Positions 22,031 through 33,082 are shown, numbered from the stretch's first letter. The stretch: DNA of 64,000 bases from Eunapius fragilis (GCA_963681505.1 OY811975.1:8064135-8128134), one strand, 5' to 3'. A program made the numbers and translations. The notes: generated by a model from the sequence alone, not told the origin.

Positions 22031-24056
22031 TTGATGAGGGATGCCGGACGTGTCGTCACGATATTTTGGAACAAAACCTATATTACCGCAACTGTTCTAC
22101 GCACCACGTGGTGTATGGCACGGTGCTACTTACTTCCAAAAGACTCCTTTCATTCAATCGCTCCTTCTATCATGGCATTACCTCAAGAGGAGATGGTACC
22201 TCAATCTCAATTAGTCCTATGTACTGGTATAGAAGTGATACCCAGGCCCAGTCGGCATTTGTCTGAGCCAGAGGATCACCTGTTCAACCTACCTTGTTCT
22301 AAACAAGTAAGCGCAATTCACCGTGATGCTTTACAAGAAGTAAACAAAGCAGTCTGCCAAGTTCTGGCACGTACAATACCTTGTAAGCGGGGCTCTTATA
22401 AGAGTAAAGCACTAGATCCTGCACAGCGATGTGAAATCGGTAAATGCGCTTCCGAACATGGAATAAGCACCGCGCAAAAAAAGTTTGGAGTCCCACGGAC
22501 TACTGTCTGGAAGTTAAAAAAACTTTATGAGAAGGAAAAAGAAAATTCTGTGGGGGAATTGCCAATAGTGAAACTGGACAGGCAAAAGAGGGGCAGACCA
22601 ACGATTCTTGGTGCGTTTATTGATGATTTGGTGTGCCAGTATGTACTTGCTTTGCGCTCTTCGGGAGGTGTAGTGAATGGTAAAATTGTTAGAGCTGTTG
22701 CGCATGCACTTGTACTATTTTACAACCCCTCCGCAGTAAAAGAAAATGGTGGAAGCATTGTTATAAACAGAGGTGTTTCTAAATCGATATTTCGAAGAAT
22801 GGATTTTACAAAAAGAAAAGGCACAAAAACAGCAAAGAAACTACCTGAAAACTTTGCTGATATAAAAACGAAACATCTTCTGGAGATCTCACAGTGTATA
22901 TGTATGCATGGCATTCCTGAGGACTTGGTAATAGATATGGATGAAACTGGTGTAAGCTACACCTTTACTGGTGGGTACACAATGGAGAAAACAGGTTCAA
23001 AGCAAGTAAGCCCATCCAAATAACACAATCTATTTTTTAGCAATTCTATTGCAGGTACCAATTATAGGTCTTGATGACAAGAGGCAAATTACAGTAGTTC
23101 TTGCCATAACACTTTCTGGACTGCTACTGCCACCTCAAGTCCTGTACCAAGGGAAGACTGAAGCTTGCCACCCACCAAAAGGTGTGACATTCCCTACTGG
23201 GTGGGATGTTTGGCACAGTGAAACACACTGGGCCAATGAGGACACAATGTTGAGGTACATTAAACAAATCATTCTACCATATGTTGCAATCACTAGACAG
23301 CGTTTAAGCTTGGCAGCTTCACATACCGCTTTGCTAGTCATGGATGTATATAAAGCTCATATTACTACTGGAGTTCTGAAGTACCTTGCAGATAATCATA
23401 TAATTTGTCGCATAGTGCCTGCAAATTGTACTTCAGAGTTACAGCCATTAGATTGTCTTTTCAATCATGTTTTTAAAACCAAAATGGCTGAGAAGTTCAA
23501 TGCTTGGTACTCATCTGAGGTATTTAAGAAGCTTGGCAAAGGGATTCCTTTGGAAAGCATTAAAGTCAATATGCAGCTATCAGATATAAAGCCAATACAT
23601 GCAATCAGGATGATTGAAGTAATCAATGATATTTCATCAAATCATCTTTTAATCAGGCAATGCTGGGAAAAAGCAGGGATTCTAAATACAAGTAACCAAC
23701 CCATTGTGCATATTGTACCACCATTGGTTCTGAGTAAACCTTTGCCCCAACAAAATTCTGACACTGATATTGAATTATTAGCTAGGCGAATGCTGGGTAA
23801 CCTTATTCAGCCAGGATTAGAGCTAAAGGTGATTTCTCTTTCTTCTACCTCAATTGTTGGGATTGTTGAGGGTCAACAGTTTAATTGGATCCGTAGTGCA
23901 GAAGGCAGTTTCTCACAAGTAATTGTTGATAAAGGTAAATATTATTTGCCACTACTGGCATTTGAGTACATTTTGGTCATTTTGGTCATATTGTTTATCA
24001 TTTATCTAGACAACCATGTTGACTCCTGTGCTCAACCTACATCTTCTGGTGTCTGA
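22031..24056 (+). CDS. Pogo-type DDE transposase, two exons
   Basis: The coding exons are 22031-23005 and 23055-24056, joined across a 49-nt GT-AG intron (GTAAGC...TTGCAG) that restores frame. A psq-type helix-turn-helix (ISTAQKKFGVPRTTVWKLKK) binds the transposon ends. The catalytic DDE_1 core shows three expected acidic sites: IDMDETGVSY before the intron, LLVMDVYKAH, then SELQPLDCLFNHVFK. The enzyme cuts and pastes DNA at TA sites in the nucleus. No stop or frameshift interrupts it, so the element may be young. The true start is uncertain: an internal methionine at MALPQEE (about 22172) is as likely as 22031. The C terminus after LLARRMLGNL is poorly conserved and ends in a hydrophobic stretch that may be read-through. 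Confidence 0.85.
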
Positions 24057-24200
24057 ACGCAAAATATGGCTGTGAACTTCTTTACTGTTGTGTCTTGTTA
24101 CTGCTTGCTTGTTTTTGCGCATTGTTCAGTCAGACATTTCATTAACCTTAGCCTACACATGTATGCTGTAACTTAGATTTGTAATTGTACAACGCATGTT

Positions 24201-24572
24201 CATTTGCTGCGGAGGGGTAGTAAAATTGTACAAGTACATGCGCAACAGCTCTAACAATTTTACCATTCACTACACCTCCCGAAGAGCGCAAAGCAAGTCA
24301 CATACTGGCACACCAACTCATCAACAAACGCACCAAGAATCGTTGGTCTGCCTCTCTTTTGCCTGTCCAGTTTCACTATTGGCAATTCCCGCACAGAATT
24401 TTCTTTTTCCTTCTCATTTAAGTTGTCAGTGGGACTCCAAACTTTTTTTGCGCGGTGCGTATTCCATGTTCGGAAGCGCACTTACCAATTTCACATCGCT
24501 GTGCAGGATTTAGTACTTTACTCTTATAAGATCCCGCTTTCAAGTACGTGCCAGAACTTGGCTGACTGCCCT
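24201..24572 (-). repeat. Inverted partial copy of the transposase gene
   Basis: Read on the minus strand this is about 90% identical by eye to 22345-22748, including ELPIVKLDRQKRGRPTILGA. It has a roughly 30-nt deletion and frameshifts, so it is not translatable. It lies between the transposase stop codon and the right end of the same element, making the two copies a hairpin pair with a 1.45-kb spacer. It could have arisen by abortive gap repair or by insertion of one element in another. Confidence 0.85.
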
Positions 24573-24914
24573 GTTTACAGTACCTTCGCAATCAATAAAC
24601 ATGAATTATGAATACATTTGAACGAAATTTTGGTAAATGCTTTATATTGGAATGCGCTTATACATTGGAATGTTCCAAAATTTACGGCGTTCCAAAATTG
24701 TTGGCCCTACAGTACTGCGCGTAAGAGAGAAAGATGTACCCGGGGTCTGGGGCTTCGCCCCAGCCGCTTTTTACTGTTATCATGTTACTTCGGCGTGTTT
24801 TCGTTGTATTTATATCATCAGCGCGACATAAGACACCGCCCCTTGTAGCTATGAATATTTAATTTCTAACTTGGCGGGAGGGGGTATACCCCCGCCACCC
24901 CCGATCCGCCACTG

Positions 24915-26146
24915 CCGGGTACGTAACACGCTCCCAGACACAGTTTGAATATGCGCCGCGTAACTTAATAACCGAGGACTATATTTAGCTAGAGCAAGGA
25001 CTTTGTACCCCACGTAGCTATTCAGATTTGTTTTTGAAGGCGAGAGCTTAGAACAAGTCGTTTTTCCGCCTAGTTACATATAGCCGTCATTTACGGGCCA
25101 GTTAAAAGATTTATTTATGCGCGTTCAAACCATAGATAGTATAATACAATCTATGGTCAAACGTATTGGGTATCTCCAATTTGGCAAGCTTTTTTATAAA
25201 CAGCGAATATAGTTAGGTCTTCAAAGGATCAGCTAAAACAGATAAGGACTTGTACAACGTGGCAAAATTATTAAATGTCAATGGAAAGTTGAATTGTCTA
25301 ATCGCCAAACAATTTGTTTCCTGTGCCCCTTGGTGGAAAAACGTGCTCCGCAGGGGACACCCAGGATAATAGACATTAAGAATGCTGAAAGAAAGAAGAG
25401 TGAATCTTTGAAGCTGGTTGTGGCTATTCATCGCAATCTTGATGAATTAACAGTTTCAAAAGGCCGAAGCCTGTTCCAGACTCCTTAAATCCTGTGGATA
25501 TGTTGTCTGAGCTTGTTCCAGATTCCCCAACACTCCCTGTCACTTTACCCATGTCCTTTTTTAACGGCTGGTATGGTAGAATCTTTGCATTCGTTATATA
25601 TAACAGGATAGCTAGAATGACACTTCCTACATTGAGGGGATGGATCATCAATGTCCATATGTCATAGCTCTGATCATAGCAACTTGTACGGATTCTTTCC
25701 AGGAGTGCGCGTGTTAATCGGTTTGATTGTATATATTATCTCTGGTTTCATATATCTGATCATTCATAGTTATAGCCAATGTCAGAGCAATTGCAATGTA
25801 TGATTTCACCTTAGCTCAGGTGGGGACATTTTTTCAGGGTCCAGTCGTGTAGGGATAAGGAGTACAAAATAAATGGTTAGTATATATGAATGCTGCTGCT
25901 CTGTGTAGTGAAACTACAACCAGGCTTGGTTTTATTTTGCATACTAGATGCCAATGTTACACTGTTGATTTATTCATTGAAGGTAATCAAGTTGTTCAGG
26001 GATGGAGGTTTTGAAATGTGTGTAATTGATATTACTTGGCGTTTTACAAGTGCAAATGAGGAAGAGATGAGCACTTTATATTTTCAAAACTGACATAAAT
26101 ACTTGTATAACAGGAATCAACACTGTCTGTTTAGGAGCATGAGCTT
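24915..26146. other. Region upstream of the MATH exons, no assigned gene
   Basis: An open segment at about 25262-25493 (+) includes TICFLCPLVEKRAPQG and a lysine-rich tail. It could be an exon of the downstream TRAF-like gene but shows no RING or TRAF zinc-finger pattern. The near-palindrome ACCATAGATAGTATAATACAATCTATGGT lies at about 25130-25158. Nothing else is recognised. Confidence 0.3.
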
Positions 26147-26148
26147 AC

Positions 26149-26190
26149 CTTTTCTTGGTCACGAGCTTTTGCCTGCAAGTTTTCAATGGT
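26149..26190 (-). other. Exon-like coiled-coil segment on the opposite strand
   Basis: On the minus strand, ATACAG leads into 14 codons reading TIENLQAKARDQEK, then GTAAGC. Splice sites and heptad-like composition resemble the coiled-coil exon at 26261-26311, but the direction is opposite. It may be an inverted exon of the TRAF-like gene or an unrelated exon. Confidence 0.3.
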
Positions 26191-26260
26191 CTGTATTATT
26201 CATAGCATTACAAGTTAATGAATTTCAATCCATCAATGATTTTATAATCCATTTTCTCAG

Positions 26261-27462
26261 CAGCAAGCAGCAATTGTAAGAATGGAACTCCAAATGGCTG
26301 AGTTTCAAAAGGTAATACTAATGCTTAAAATGTCTTTATCTGCACCTGAATTTTTTTTCCTGAAGTTCCTATTGTGAAATCAGCTACATGCATTGTTATG
26401 GGGAAAATATTTAATCCCTTATAGTTCCATTTTTTATTATGGAGAAATGTCAATTCTTAAAATATTTCTACACTCATGTTTGCAATTAGTGTAGCCAATA
26501 TGGATCTAAATCACATATTTATAGGACAGTAATGAAAACCATTTGCCTTGCAGATGTGTACACAGAAAAGTGAATCATCTACTGCAACAGAGCACAAAAA
26601 AGGAAAGAAGGTTTCACCTGACCCAATCCCTTCAGATCGTGACAACCAGGCCAAAGTTTTTAACAATGAGCGAAAACTATCTGCACCAGCTACACAGCTG
26701 CCTAAGAACCCAACACCCCAGCCAGTTCCTGAGAGTAAACGTTCTGTTGCTGAACACGACAAAGGCCAACTGGCAAAGGCAAGCTCTGAACCTGAAAAGA
26801 TGGCTACTTCCGAACAGGGTATCAGAGCCAAGCTGATGATGTATGAGAACAAATCCCAGGCTACTGAGGGGCCAAACCAACCATCAAAGGTCGCCACTAC
26901 ACAGGCACCAAGTGAAAAGAATGATCAGCCTAAGGTGGTAGTATCTCATACACGACAGCTGTCTCAGTCACATAAGGTGAAGGCCTCACAGATAACACCC
27001 GTGGACCTCATTATGACAGAATTCACTGAGCGGAAAGAGAATGATGACTTTTGGTTTAGTGACCCCATTTACACTCACCAGAGTGGGTACAAGCTCTGTC
27101 TGAAGGTAATACCAGGTGGCCTGGGGGTTGGAGCCAGTAAGCATGTAAGCGTTTCTGTGTACATCATGAAAGGGGAGTTCGATGACTCACTCAAGTGGCC
27201 ATTTAGAGGTGATATCACTTTGCAACTCCTGGACTGGGCAAAGGATGAAGTTCACTGTGAAATGATCATTTCATTCAATGACAAGGTTGACTCAGATGTC
27301 AGTGGCCGTGTTACTAAAGATAGGCAAGCAGAGTATGGTTGGGGAAACCCTGAGTTTGTGTCACATGCTGAGCTGGCATCTGGCCGAGCAAAGAAGATAG
27401 AATATTTGCGCAATGACTCTCTCAAGTTCAGGGTTCCCAAGATTGTGATCTTTAGCAAGTGA
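26261..27462 (+). CDS. TRAF-like protein, coiled-coil and MATH domain (3' exons)
   Basis: There are two phase-0 exons: 26261-26311 (QQAAIVRMELQMAEFQK, coiled-coil) and 26554-27462, separated by a GT-AG intron of 242 nt. The last exon starts with a low-complexity, charged linker of about 150 residues rich in K, P, Q and S. It ends in a MATH/TRAF-C domain: FWFSDPIYTHQSGYKLCLKV, VSVSVYIMKGEFDDSLKWPF, RGDITLQLLDW, WGNPEFVSHAEL and YLRNDSLKFRV. MATH domains of TRAF adaptors bind receptor tails and trimerise through the coiled-coil, acting in the cytoplasm. RING and TRAF-type zinc fingers normally lie upstream, but I could not find them, so the 5' end is missing here. The stop is followed by a poly-A-rich stretch but no close AATAAA. 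Confidence 0.8.
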
Positions 27463-28456
27463 AGAAAAAAAAAAACCCTGGTCTGATTTGTATGTACAAC
27501 AGTTTTCAAAAGTTTGCTTAATACATGTTCTCCAATACAAAAGCATTGGAGAGTGGTGAATTGCCTAGGACAATTCATAGTTCGCAGCATGCTTTCATGT
27601 AGTTATTTACCGATTTTTGCACAGATCTATTACCATTGCATCCACCTGAGATTTACTTAGTGGAGGTTGTGAGGATAATGTTATGTATATATCATACTAA
27701 AAGAAATCTGAAAGAGTGAAAGCCATTGTAAAATGCGCATAAATTGATATGAATTGTCAATCGTACAATACTAGTTTTGAAAAATTTAGTAACACATGTT
27801 CTATTCATTACTTATTGCATGATAAGCTAGCCTACCACTAATCCTCATCGTTGCCCAGAACATTTTAATGATACAAAATTGTAGATTGGATTACATACAT
27901 GTATAACGAGCAATTCAATCACTTATACCACTAAGCAAAATCATGAAGCTGAATTGAACCTTTCAAAGTGAAGCTCCCTACAACAATCACTGATTGTCAC
28001 CACCTGTTAGGTATGTTGTGATCCTCACCATGCACATGAGGTATAAGGGGATCCTTACTACCAGCATTGTAAGGTGTGAGGCGATCCTTACCTCCTTGTG
28101 AGGTGATCACCACTACAAAGAATATTACAACACAGTACATTGTTATACAGGGTTCCCATTAATGAACAGTGTGTTGTAAGCAAAATAATTTATGAATGTA
28201 CAATAACCACATTTAGTCAAATATGAACTGCATTATAAGATTATGTTTAGCAGTTCAAACGATAAAATCAAACAGCTTGCAATGATTTAACGAGACACTT
28301 TAATGAATAATATGATTTATAAACTGGGAGGAAGGTTTGAAAAAGTATAAATTTTGATTGGCCTCTTACTACAAACACCAAATCAAACTTTTAAATACTG
28401 AATGTCCCCTACAAATTTGTATTACATTTCAGTTTAAAATTTAAAAGTAAATAACA
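27463..28456. other. Intergenic region downstream of the TRAF-like gene
   Basis: No gene seen. Bases 28010-28120 contain loose repeats of GATCCTTACC/TGAGG. Bases 28190-28330 are copy 2 of the dispersed repeat seen at 17740-17860. Confidence 0.4.
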
Positions 28457-28512
28457 CATTTTTAGAATGTGGGTGGGATATAGAAATTGAAGGCAATAGT
28501 GGTGTAAACAGC
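28457..28512. mobile_element. MITE left-end fragment
   Basis: TGGGATATAGAAATTGAAGG then CAATAGTGGTGTAAA matches the left end of the ATTCTCTATGAGAAAGTTGG MITE family. The rest of the element is missing. Confidence 0.5.
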
Positions 28513-28738
28513 CCGCACATAGTATGATGCTATTGTATACATTGCATGGTGTCAATTGAGTAATGGCAGCTGCTGCTCATCAACAATCATGTAAGTGCTA
28601 GTTCAATTGTTATTAACCAATCAACTTATGATCAATAAATAAATAAACAAAATAATCGGAACATGAAATACAAACAAGTAGATGATACTTAGGTAATTAA
28701 AATGATATCATAAAGAGAAATAATAAGTCAATAAATTT

Positions 28739-29425
28739 ACTCCATAAATGAGGCCAGAGGAGCACCATTATCAACCCCCAGCCCACTTCTCCATTTGATG
28801 CGGGATCCTCTAAGCCAGAGGCTCACTGCTTGAACACCTGCAAAAGCGAGCCGTGATCTGATGTAGCTGCTGGTGATGGAATAGGCTTTGTCCCACTCGG
28901 AAGACAGAGCAGTGGCCATGTGCTTTATGATGTGACTAGCCTCTTTGTGAAGTAGTCCATCCACGGAAAGACAAATGGGGCTTCTGTCTTCAACTGCTTT
29001 TTTGTACATTCTCATTGAGCTGGATTCAAGAATTGCATTAGGTGCTCGATGGCAGTGTGATGGGGCGTCAGTGTCAATGACGGACATCAAACAACGCCTC
29101 AACCTGTGGTTGTCAAACATCTCTGATTCCCAGGTCAAGCCTTAGTCCTGGATCACTTGAGGTGGCAGTAGCTTCATTCACAATAGACTCCTTTATAACT
29201 TGAGGCCATAACCTGACTGGCTAGATCACAAATGCAGTCATGAATCTCATTGTGGGGCAGTATAACAAGTCCCCCCTTCTTACAGTCTAGGGCATGTTGG
29301 AGGGTGAAATCAGCCTCACAACCATTGCATTTGGCTGGCAGATTAGATGGATGTCTCAAATAGCGCAGAGCTATGCCATCTCTGAAATGTACAGGAGCCA
29401 AATCAAAGTGGCAAATTACCAATCA
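28739..29425 (-). pseudogene. Retroelement fragment, type II, broken
   Basis: Two minus-strand segments in different frames. The upstream part (29174-29422) reads FRDGIALRYLRHPSNLPAKC, then HALDCKKGGLVILPHNEIHD, a zinc-binding and C-terminal region known from invertebrate non-LTR retroelements. The downstream part (28739-29138) includes SSYIRSRLAFAGVQAVSLWL then RGSR. A frameshift near 29140-29174 and the absence of a reverse transcriptase core make it a dead 3' fragment. The family name is not assigned. Confidence 0.55.
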
Positions 29426-29460
29426 ACTTATGTCAAAATCATGAAACAAGTAACCTAAAG

Positions 29461-29545
29461 CATTCTTGATGAAAAAGTTGGGGGGATGTAGGATTTGAAG
29501 GCAAAAGTAGTGTAATAAGCATAGAAAAAGCTAGAAACATAAAGG
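29461..29545. mobile_element. MITE left-end fragment
   Basis: CATTCTTGATGAAAAAGTTG then GATTTGAAGGCAAAAGTAGT is a second truncated left end of the same MITE family. Confidence 0.5.
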
Positions 29546-29689
29546 GTCGAACAATAGAATATAATATAATTTAAAAAAACATTTGGTGGAATTTATGTTA
29601 TTTATTCGTGTGGTAATTTAAATATATGGAGCTCCAATTGGTGATTCTGAATATAGGAACCAGTTCATTTCAAGAAAACATCAGGCTGC

Positions 29690-30933
29690 CTTAGCTCTTC
29701 TGTCCACCCTTGAAGAAATTGGCAGTTTAGACCCACAAGTTGCATTGGCATTGTTGCATCTCTGCTCTGGTTTTTGCAAGCTGATCCACATTGCTAGAGT
29801 CACTCACACTGCACCTTACTTTGAATGCCATAAAGCTTTATGACGTGGATATTCGCCGCTCCTTTGCAAACTGTACTGGCGTTGATACTTCTGATATTGC
29901 TTGGAAGCAAGCTAAAATAAGTCTGCAAAGAGGAGGATTGGGGCTTCGCTCACTAGTTTATCACTTTTCGATAGCGTGTATAGCATCCTTTTGCACATCT
30001 GGAAGTGTGCAAGCTACACCACATTTGGGTAAAGTCATATCTCTGTATAATAGTTGTATAATAGTTGTGTTGCAGATTGTGACACCTTATCAATCAGCTC
30101 ATTGAAGGATAACAGCCCAAACCAAAAGAAACTATCAGATTCTATTGAAGCATTACATTTCAACTTACTCCTCAGCACAGCAGACAGGGCAAGATTATTA
30201 TCCATCTTTTCCCTCATGGTTCAGCATTGATCTCTGTAGTTCCATCAATCAGCCTTGGTTTGCACTTTGAACCACAAGAGTTTAGTACAGCACTAAAATG
30301 GTGGCTTGGGGTTAATTCCTCAGTGGGTTTAGACAGTAATTTGATGGCTTGCCCTCTTTGTCCAGGTAATTCACTTGACCCTTTGGGATATCATTCTGTT
30401 ACCTGCAAGAGAGGTGGTGATGTCACTTTGATTCATAATGCGTTATGTAATGTGCTATTCCATACCTTCAATAGAGCTGGCTTGCCATCACATCTAGAAG
30501 TTGGTAATGGCTGGGGTCTTGAGTGTTTAAGGAACCATTCAGCAGACATTCAAGTCACCAATTGGGACAACGGCATCTCAGCAGCCTTCGATTTCACTGT
30601 TGCTCAATTCTAGTACTGGGCATGTACTCAGGTTCTGCAGCAAGAGCAGCTGAGCTCAGAAAGCACACTCAAGATGACTCAAAATGTGCTGCACTAAGTT
30701 GGAATTGTATTCCACTGGTGGTAGAGTGTTATGGTGCATGGGGTCCAGAGGCTTTAAAGGCTTTCTCAAAAGTAGCCACTCATTTAGCCATTCGTGGGAA
30801 TACCTCTAAATCTATGACATTGACTGACCTCTTTGGTCACCTCAGTCACTCACTAATTAGAGCTAATGCTCATGCCATTCTGAGTTGTTCCTACACCCAC
30901 CTTGTGCAGCAGGTGGACGAACTTCGCGTGTAA
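29690..30933 (+). pseudogene. Retroelement fragment, type I, broken into several frames
   Basis: The order matches a reverse transcriptase thumb and C-terminal region. LDPQVALALLHLCSGFCKLI and SLQRGGLGLRSLVYHFSIA come first (29690-30010). CPLCPGNSLDPLGYHSVTC plus KRGGDVTLIHNALCNVLF follow (about 30340-30450). Then come SADIQVTNWDNGISAAFDFT (nuclease-like D...FDxTV) and AALSWNCIPLVVECYGAWGP. Several frameshifts and a stop at 30611-30613 interrupt it. The polymerase core with its YxDD box is missing. Related fragments occur at 8540, 36155 and 63538, so this family has been very active. Confidence 0.6.
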
Positions 30934-31030
30934 TTGTTTGTGTTGTGTGTGGTTTTTAATTTATTGCATGATGTCATAAATATATTGAGTTAGGGTAAAT
31001 AAAAGGAAAGAATTTATAAATTCAGAGCGT

Positions 31031-31095
31031 TAAAATTTCCCATTATTGTTAGACCCTAGCTTGTTTCCTTGCTTTTTACACCACTATCATCCTCA
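31031..31095. mobile_element. MITE right-half fragment
   Basis: CTAGCTTGTTTCCTTGCTTT then TTACACCACTATCATCCTCAA matches the inner right arm of the palindromic MITE family. Confidence 0.4.
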
Positions 31096-31454
31096 AGTGA
31101 GGATGAAATATTTTATCTCATGGGATGAAATACTGCTGGAAAATCCTAGAGTGGCCAAAAAATCATCCTCGTGTAAATATTGTCGGACAAATTTGAGCTG
31201 CCCGATTTTATCCTATGTGATGTGATTTATTGATCTATGTGTAGTAGCCACTCAATTAAGGCATGGCAATTTGTGTGGCATGGCAATTCATTTTATTCGT
31301 CTGGATCCAAATATGTGAATAGGAATGAGAGCCTTTTGGCCAAACATAACTTCAAAAGGTGCTACAATGATGTCTCATGGCCACTTGTATTGTACGCAAA
31401 AACACTTGCATGCGTCCAGATATTCCTCCCATAACTTTTTTTGAACTGTCTTAC

Positions 31455-31540
31455 GTTACAGTCTCCGAGAAAATGATATATCGCTATATATATACAACTA
31501 TATATCGCTATATATACAACTAAATAAAAACATTTTCTGG
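31455..31540. mobile_element. Fold-back family terminal fragment
   Basis: ACAGTCTCCGAGAAAATGAT followed by ATCGCTATATATATACAAC matches the AT-rich terminus of the fold-back family at 4700 and 12900. Confidence 0.4.
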
Positions 31541-31582
31541 TTCGATAACATGAAAGAGCAAAACTCGGGGTCGCATGTTTTA

Positions 31583-31846
31583 AATTATATGAGAAAGTTG
31601 GTGGCATATTGGATTTGAAGGCAATAGTGATGTAAGATGCAAGGAAACAAGGTCTTATCTATCAGAAGGGAAAATGTAATAGTCCTATGTTTAGCCCTTT
31701 TCTAGGGCATACATGTATGTTGCTTGTGTGCTAAATGTAGGACAATTACATTTTCCCTTCTGATAAGCTTTGTTTCTTTGCTTTTTACACTACTATAGCC
31801 TTCAAATCCTATACATCACCAACGCACTCATAGAGAATGTTTTTAT
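31583..31846. mobile_element. Palindromic MITE family, copy 2
   Basis: The left half reads ATGAGAAAGTTGGTGGCATA, then GGAAACAAGG...CAGAAGGGAAAATGTAATAG. The right half mirrors it: CATTTTCCCTTCTGATAAGC, GCTTTTTACACTACTATAGC, then CTCATAGAGAATG. About 260 bp with no coding capacity. Confidence 0.75.
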
Positions 31847-33043
31847 TGGTCCGCATCTTCATCCACACAGTGCCACCGATCACATGTGGAGATCTGCACG
31901 GCCAATTCACAAAGGGTAATAAAGTACTCCTATATGTATGAAGTCACTCACTATTTTCTTCACGTCTTCAACTACACCTTTCCATGCATGAAAACTTTCA
32001 TTAAATCGTGCAATTGTCTACTTCACACCAGGATGTACAGAGGTGGTTTGTAGGTCGCAAGCCAGAACAATCTTATGCATTCCCGTCGGATTCTGAATGT
32101 GCCATGGCTATATCGGTAAACTCCCATTTAACCTATACTATGCTACTTTGCTTTAGTATATAATTAGCTTACTGCCATATCATATAACACTTTGTAACTA
32201 TCATCGCGTTCTCCCTTTGTAGTATACAGCTCTCCATTTTGCAGCTCCAATTTGATGTCAGCCAAATCTGTCGCGTTTCATTGATGCATATACAGCTTTG
32301 GATACGCACTGTCCTTTAGATACAGACATAATACTACCAACAAAGGGCATCCACAATGGTTAGAATATTACAGAAACAATCCTTTATCAAAGAATAGAAC
32401 TACCAGTGTGGAATAGTTGGAATTCAAAGGAGATGCGTTTAAAAAAAAATTTAAAAATGCCGTTTCACCCATGCCTCTTCGTGAGTTGCGTTACATTAGT
32501 TATTAAATATCTATCCATACTCTTGAATCTCATTAAAAATAGAGGGCTTTTTTATTTTTTGGTTTATAGTTTAGTGATAAAATTACTTAACACTTGCAAT
32601 AAAATTGGATTGCCTGAAATGTATTCTAATGAAACGAAGAGGTTAATTAATTTCATTCGGATTACTGAACATTCCAACTCTGCATCTGGAGAAAAGGCTC
32701 ATCAGTAAGTTTTCTGCAGAAGGTTTTCAGCACGGCATTTGCATATGAAAGGGCAAAATTACTGAGATGCATGTTATATACATTGAATGCATAATGTGTC
32801 AATTACAGGTCTAGTGTCAAATAAATGTATGACATTGTACATCTACAGTTCTAAAACGTGTAGGTTGAAAAGAATTAATGACCCTCGTTATTGGGGTCCA
32901 TTGTGTTCAGTTCAGATGGTATGGCGTTTAGCTTGTGGTGGTTTGGTTAAAACATACCGATCACTAAGGACAATTGTGAAGCTGAAAAATGATTAACACA
33001 TATAGTTAAGTGAGTAGAAATGCAAACCGACGTATACATGTAC
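31847..33043. other. No assigned gene; possible 3' part of the FN3 receptor gene
   Basis: Two short coding-like segments were noted. On minus, HIQNPTGMHKIVLACDLQTT with SVHPGVK, an in-frame stop, then TIARFNESFHAWKGVVEDVK (about 31930-32105). On plus, DVQRWFVGRKPEQSYAFPSD (about 32032-32100). They overlap on opposite strands, so at most one is real. A minus-strand candidate mini-exon SFTIVLSD (about 32958-32981) would fit phase after the cytoplasmic exon. None is secure. Confidence 0.25.
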
Positions 33044-33082
33044 CTTGTATCTTGTGATGGATTTGAAACAACATAAACAGCT
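33044..33082 (-). CDS. Probable cytoplasmic exon of the FN3 gene
   Basis: After the membrane exon donor (phase 2), an acceptor TTCTTCCAAG leads to AVYVVSNPSQDT and a GTACAT donor, again in phase 2. The exon is 39 nt. Its position and phase fit, but the donor is weak. Confidence 0.35.

Larger units (their letters stand above)
21936..24712 (+). mobile_element. Pogo/Tigger-type DNA transposon (Tc1/mariner superfamily)
   Basis: The terminal inverted repeats CTGTAGGGCCAACAATTTT are identical over 19 bp (21936-21954 and 24694-24712) and lie between TA dinucleotides (21934-21935, 24713-24714). This is the TA target duplication expected of this superfamily. Subterminal TTGGAACG/GGAATG motifs recur near both ends. 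It encodes a split DDE transposase and contains an inverted duplicate of part of that gene. It is inserted inside a hAT-like MITE. Confidence 0.9.
21834..24914. mobile_element. hAT-like MITE containing a nested pogo element
   Basis: The left end is CAGGGGCGGATCCAG and the right end GATCCGCCACTG, again of CAGNGGCGGAT type. The octamers CCCGGTAA (21826-21833) and CCGGGTAC (24915-24922) match at six of eight positions, consistent with an aged 8-bp hAT target duplication. Removing the pogo element leaves a MITE of about 300 bp with a G-run at 21860-21886 and the hairpin TCTGGGGCTTCGCCCCAG near 24750. Confidence 0.65.

Noticed and set aside
32406-32708. 100-aa hydrophobic open frame on plus
   Set aside because: AT-rich sequence, no motif, and located where the 3' end of the minus-strand receptor gene is expected.
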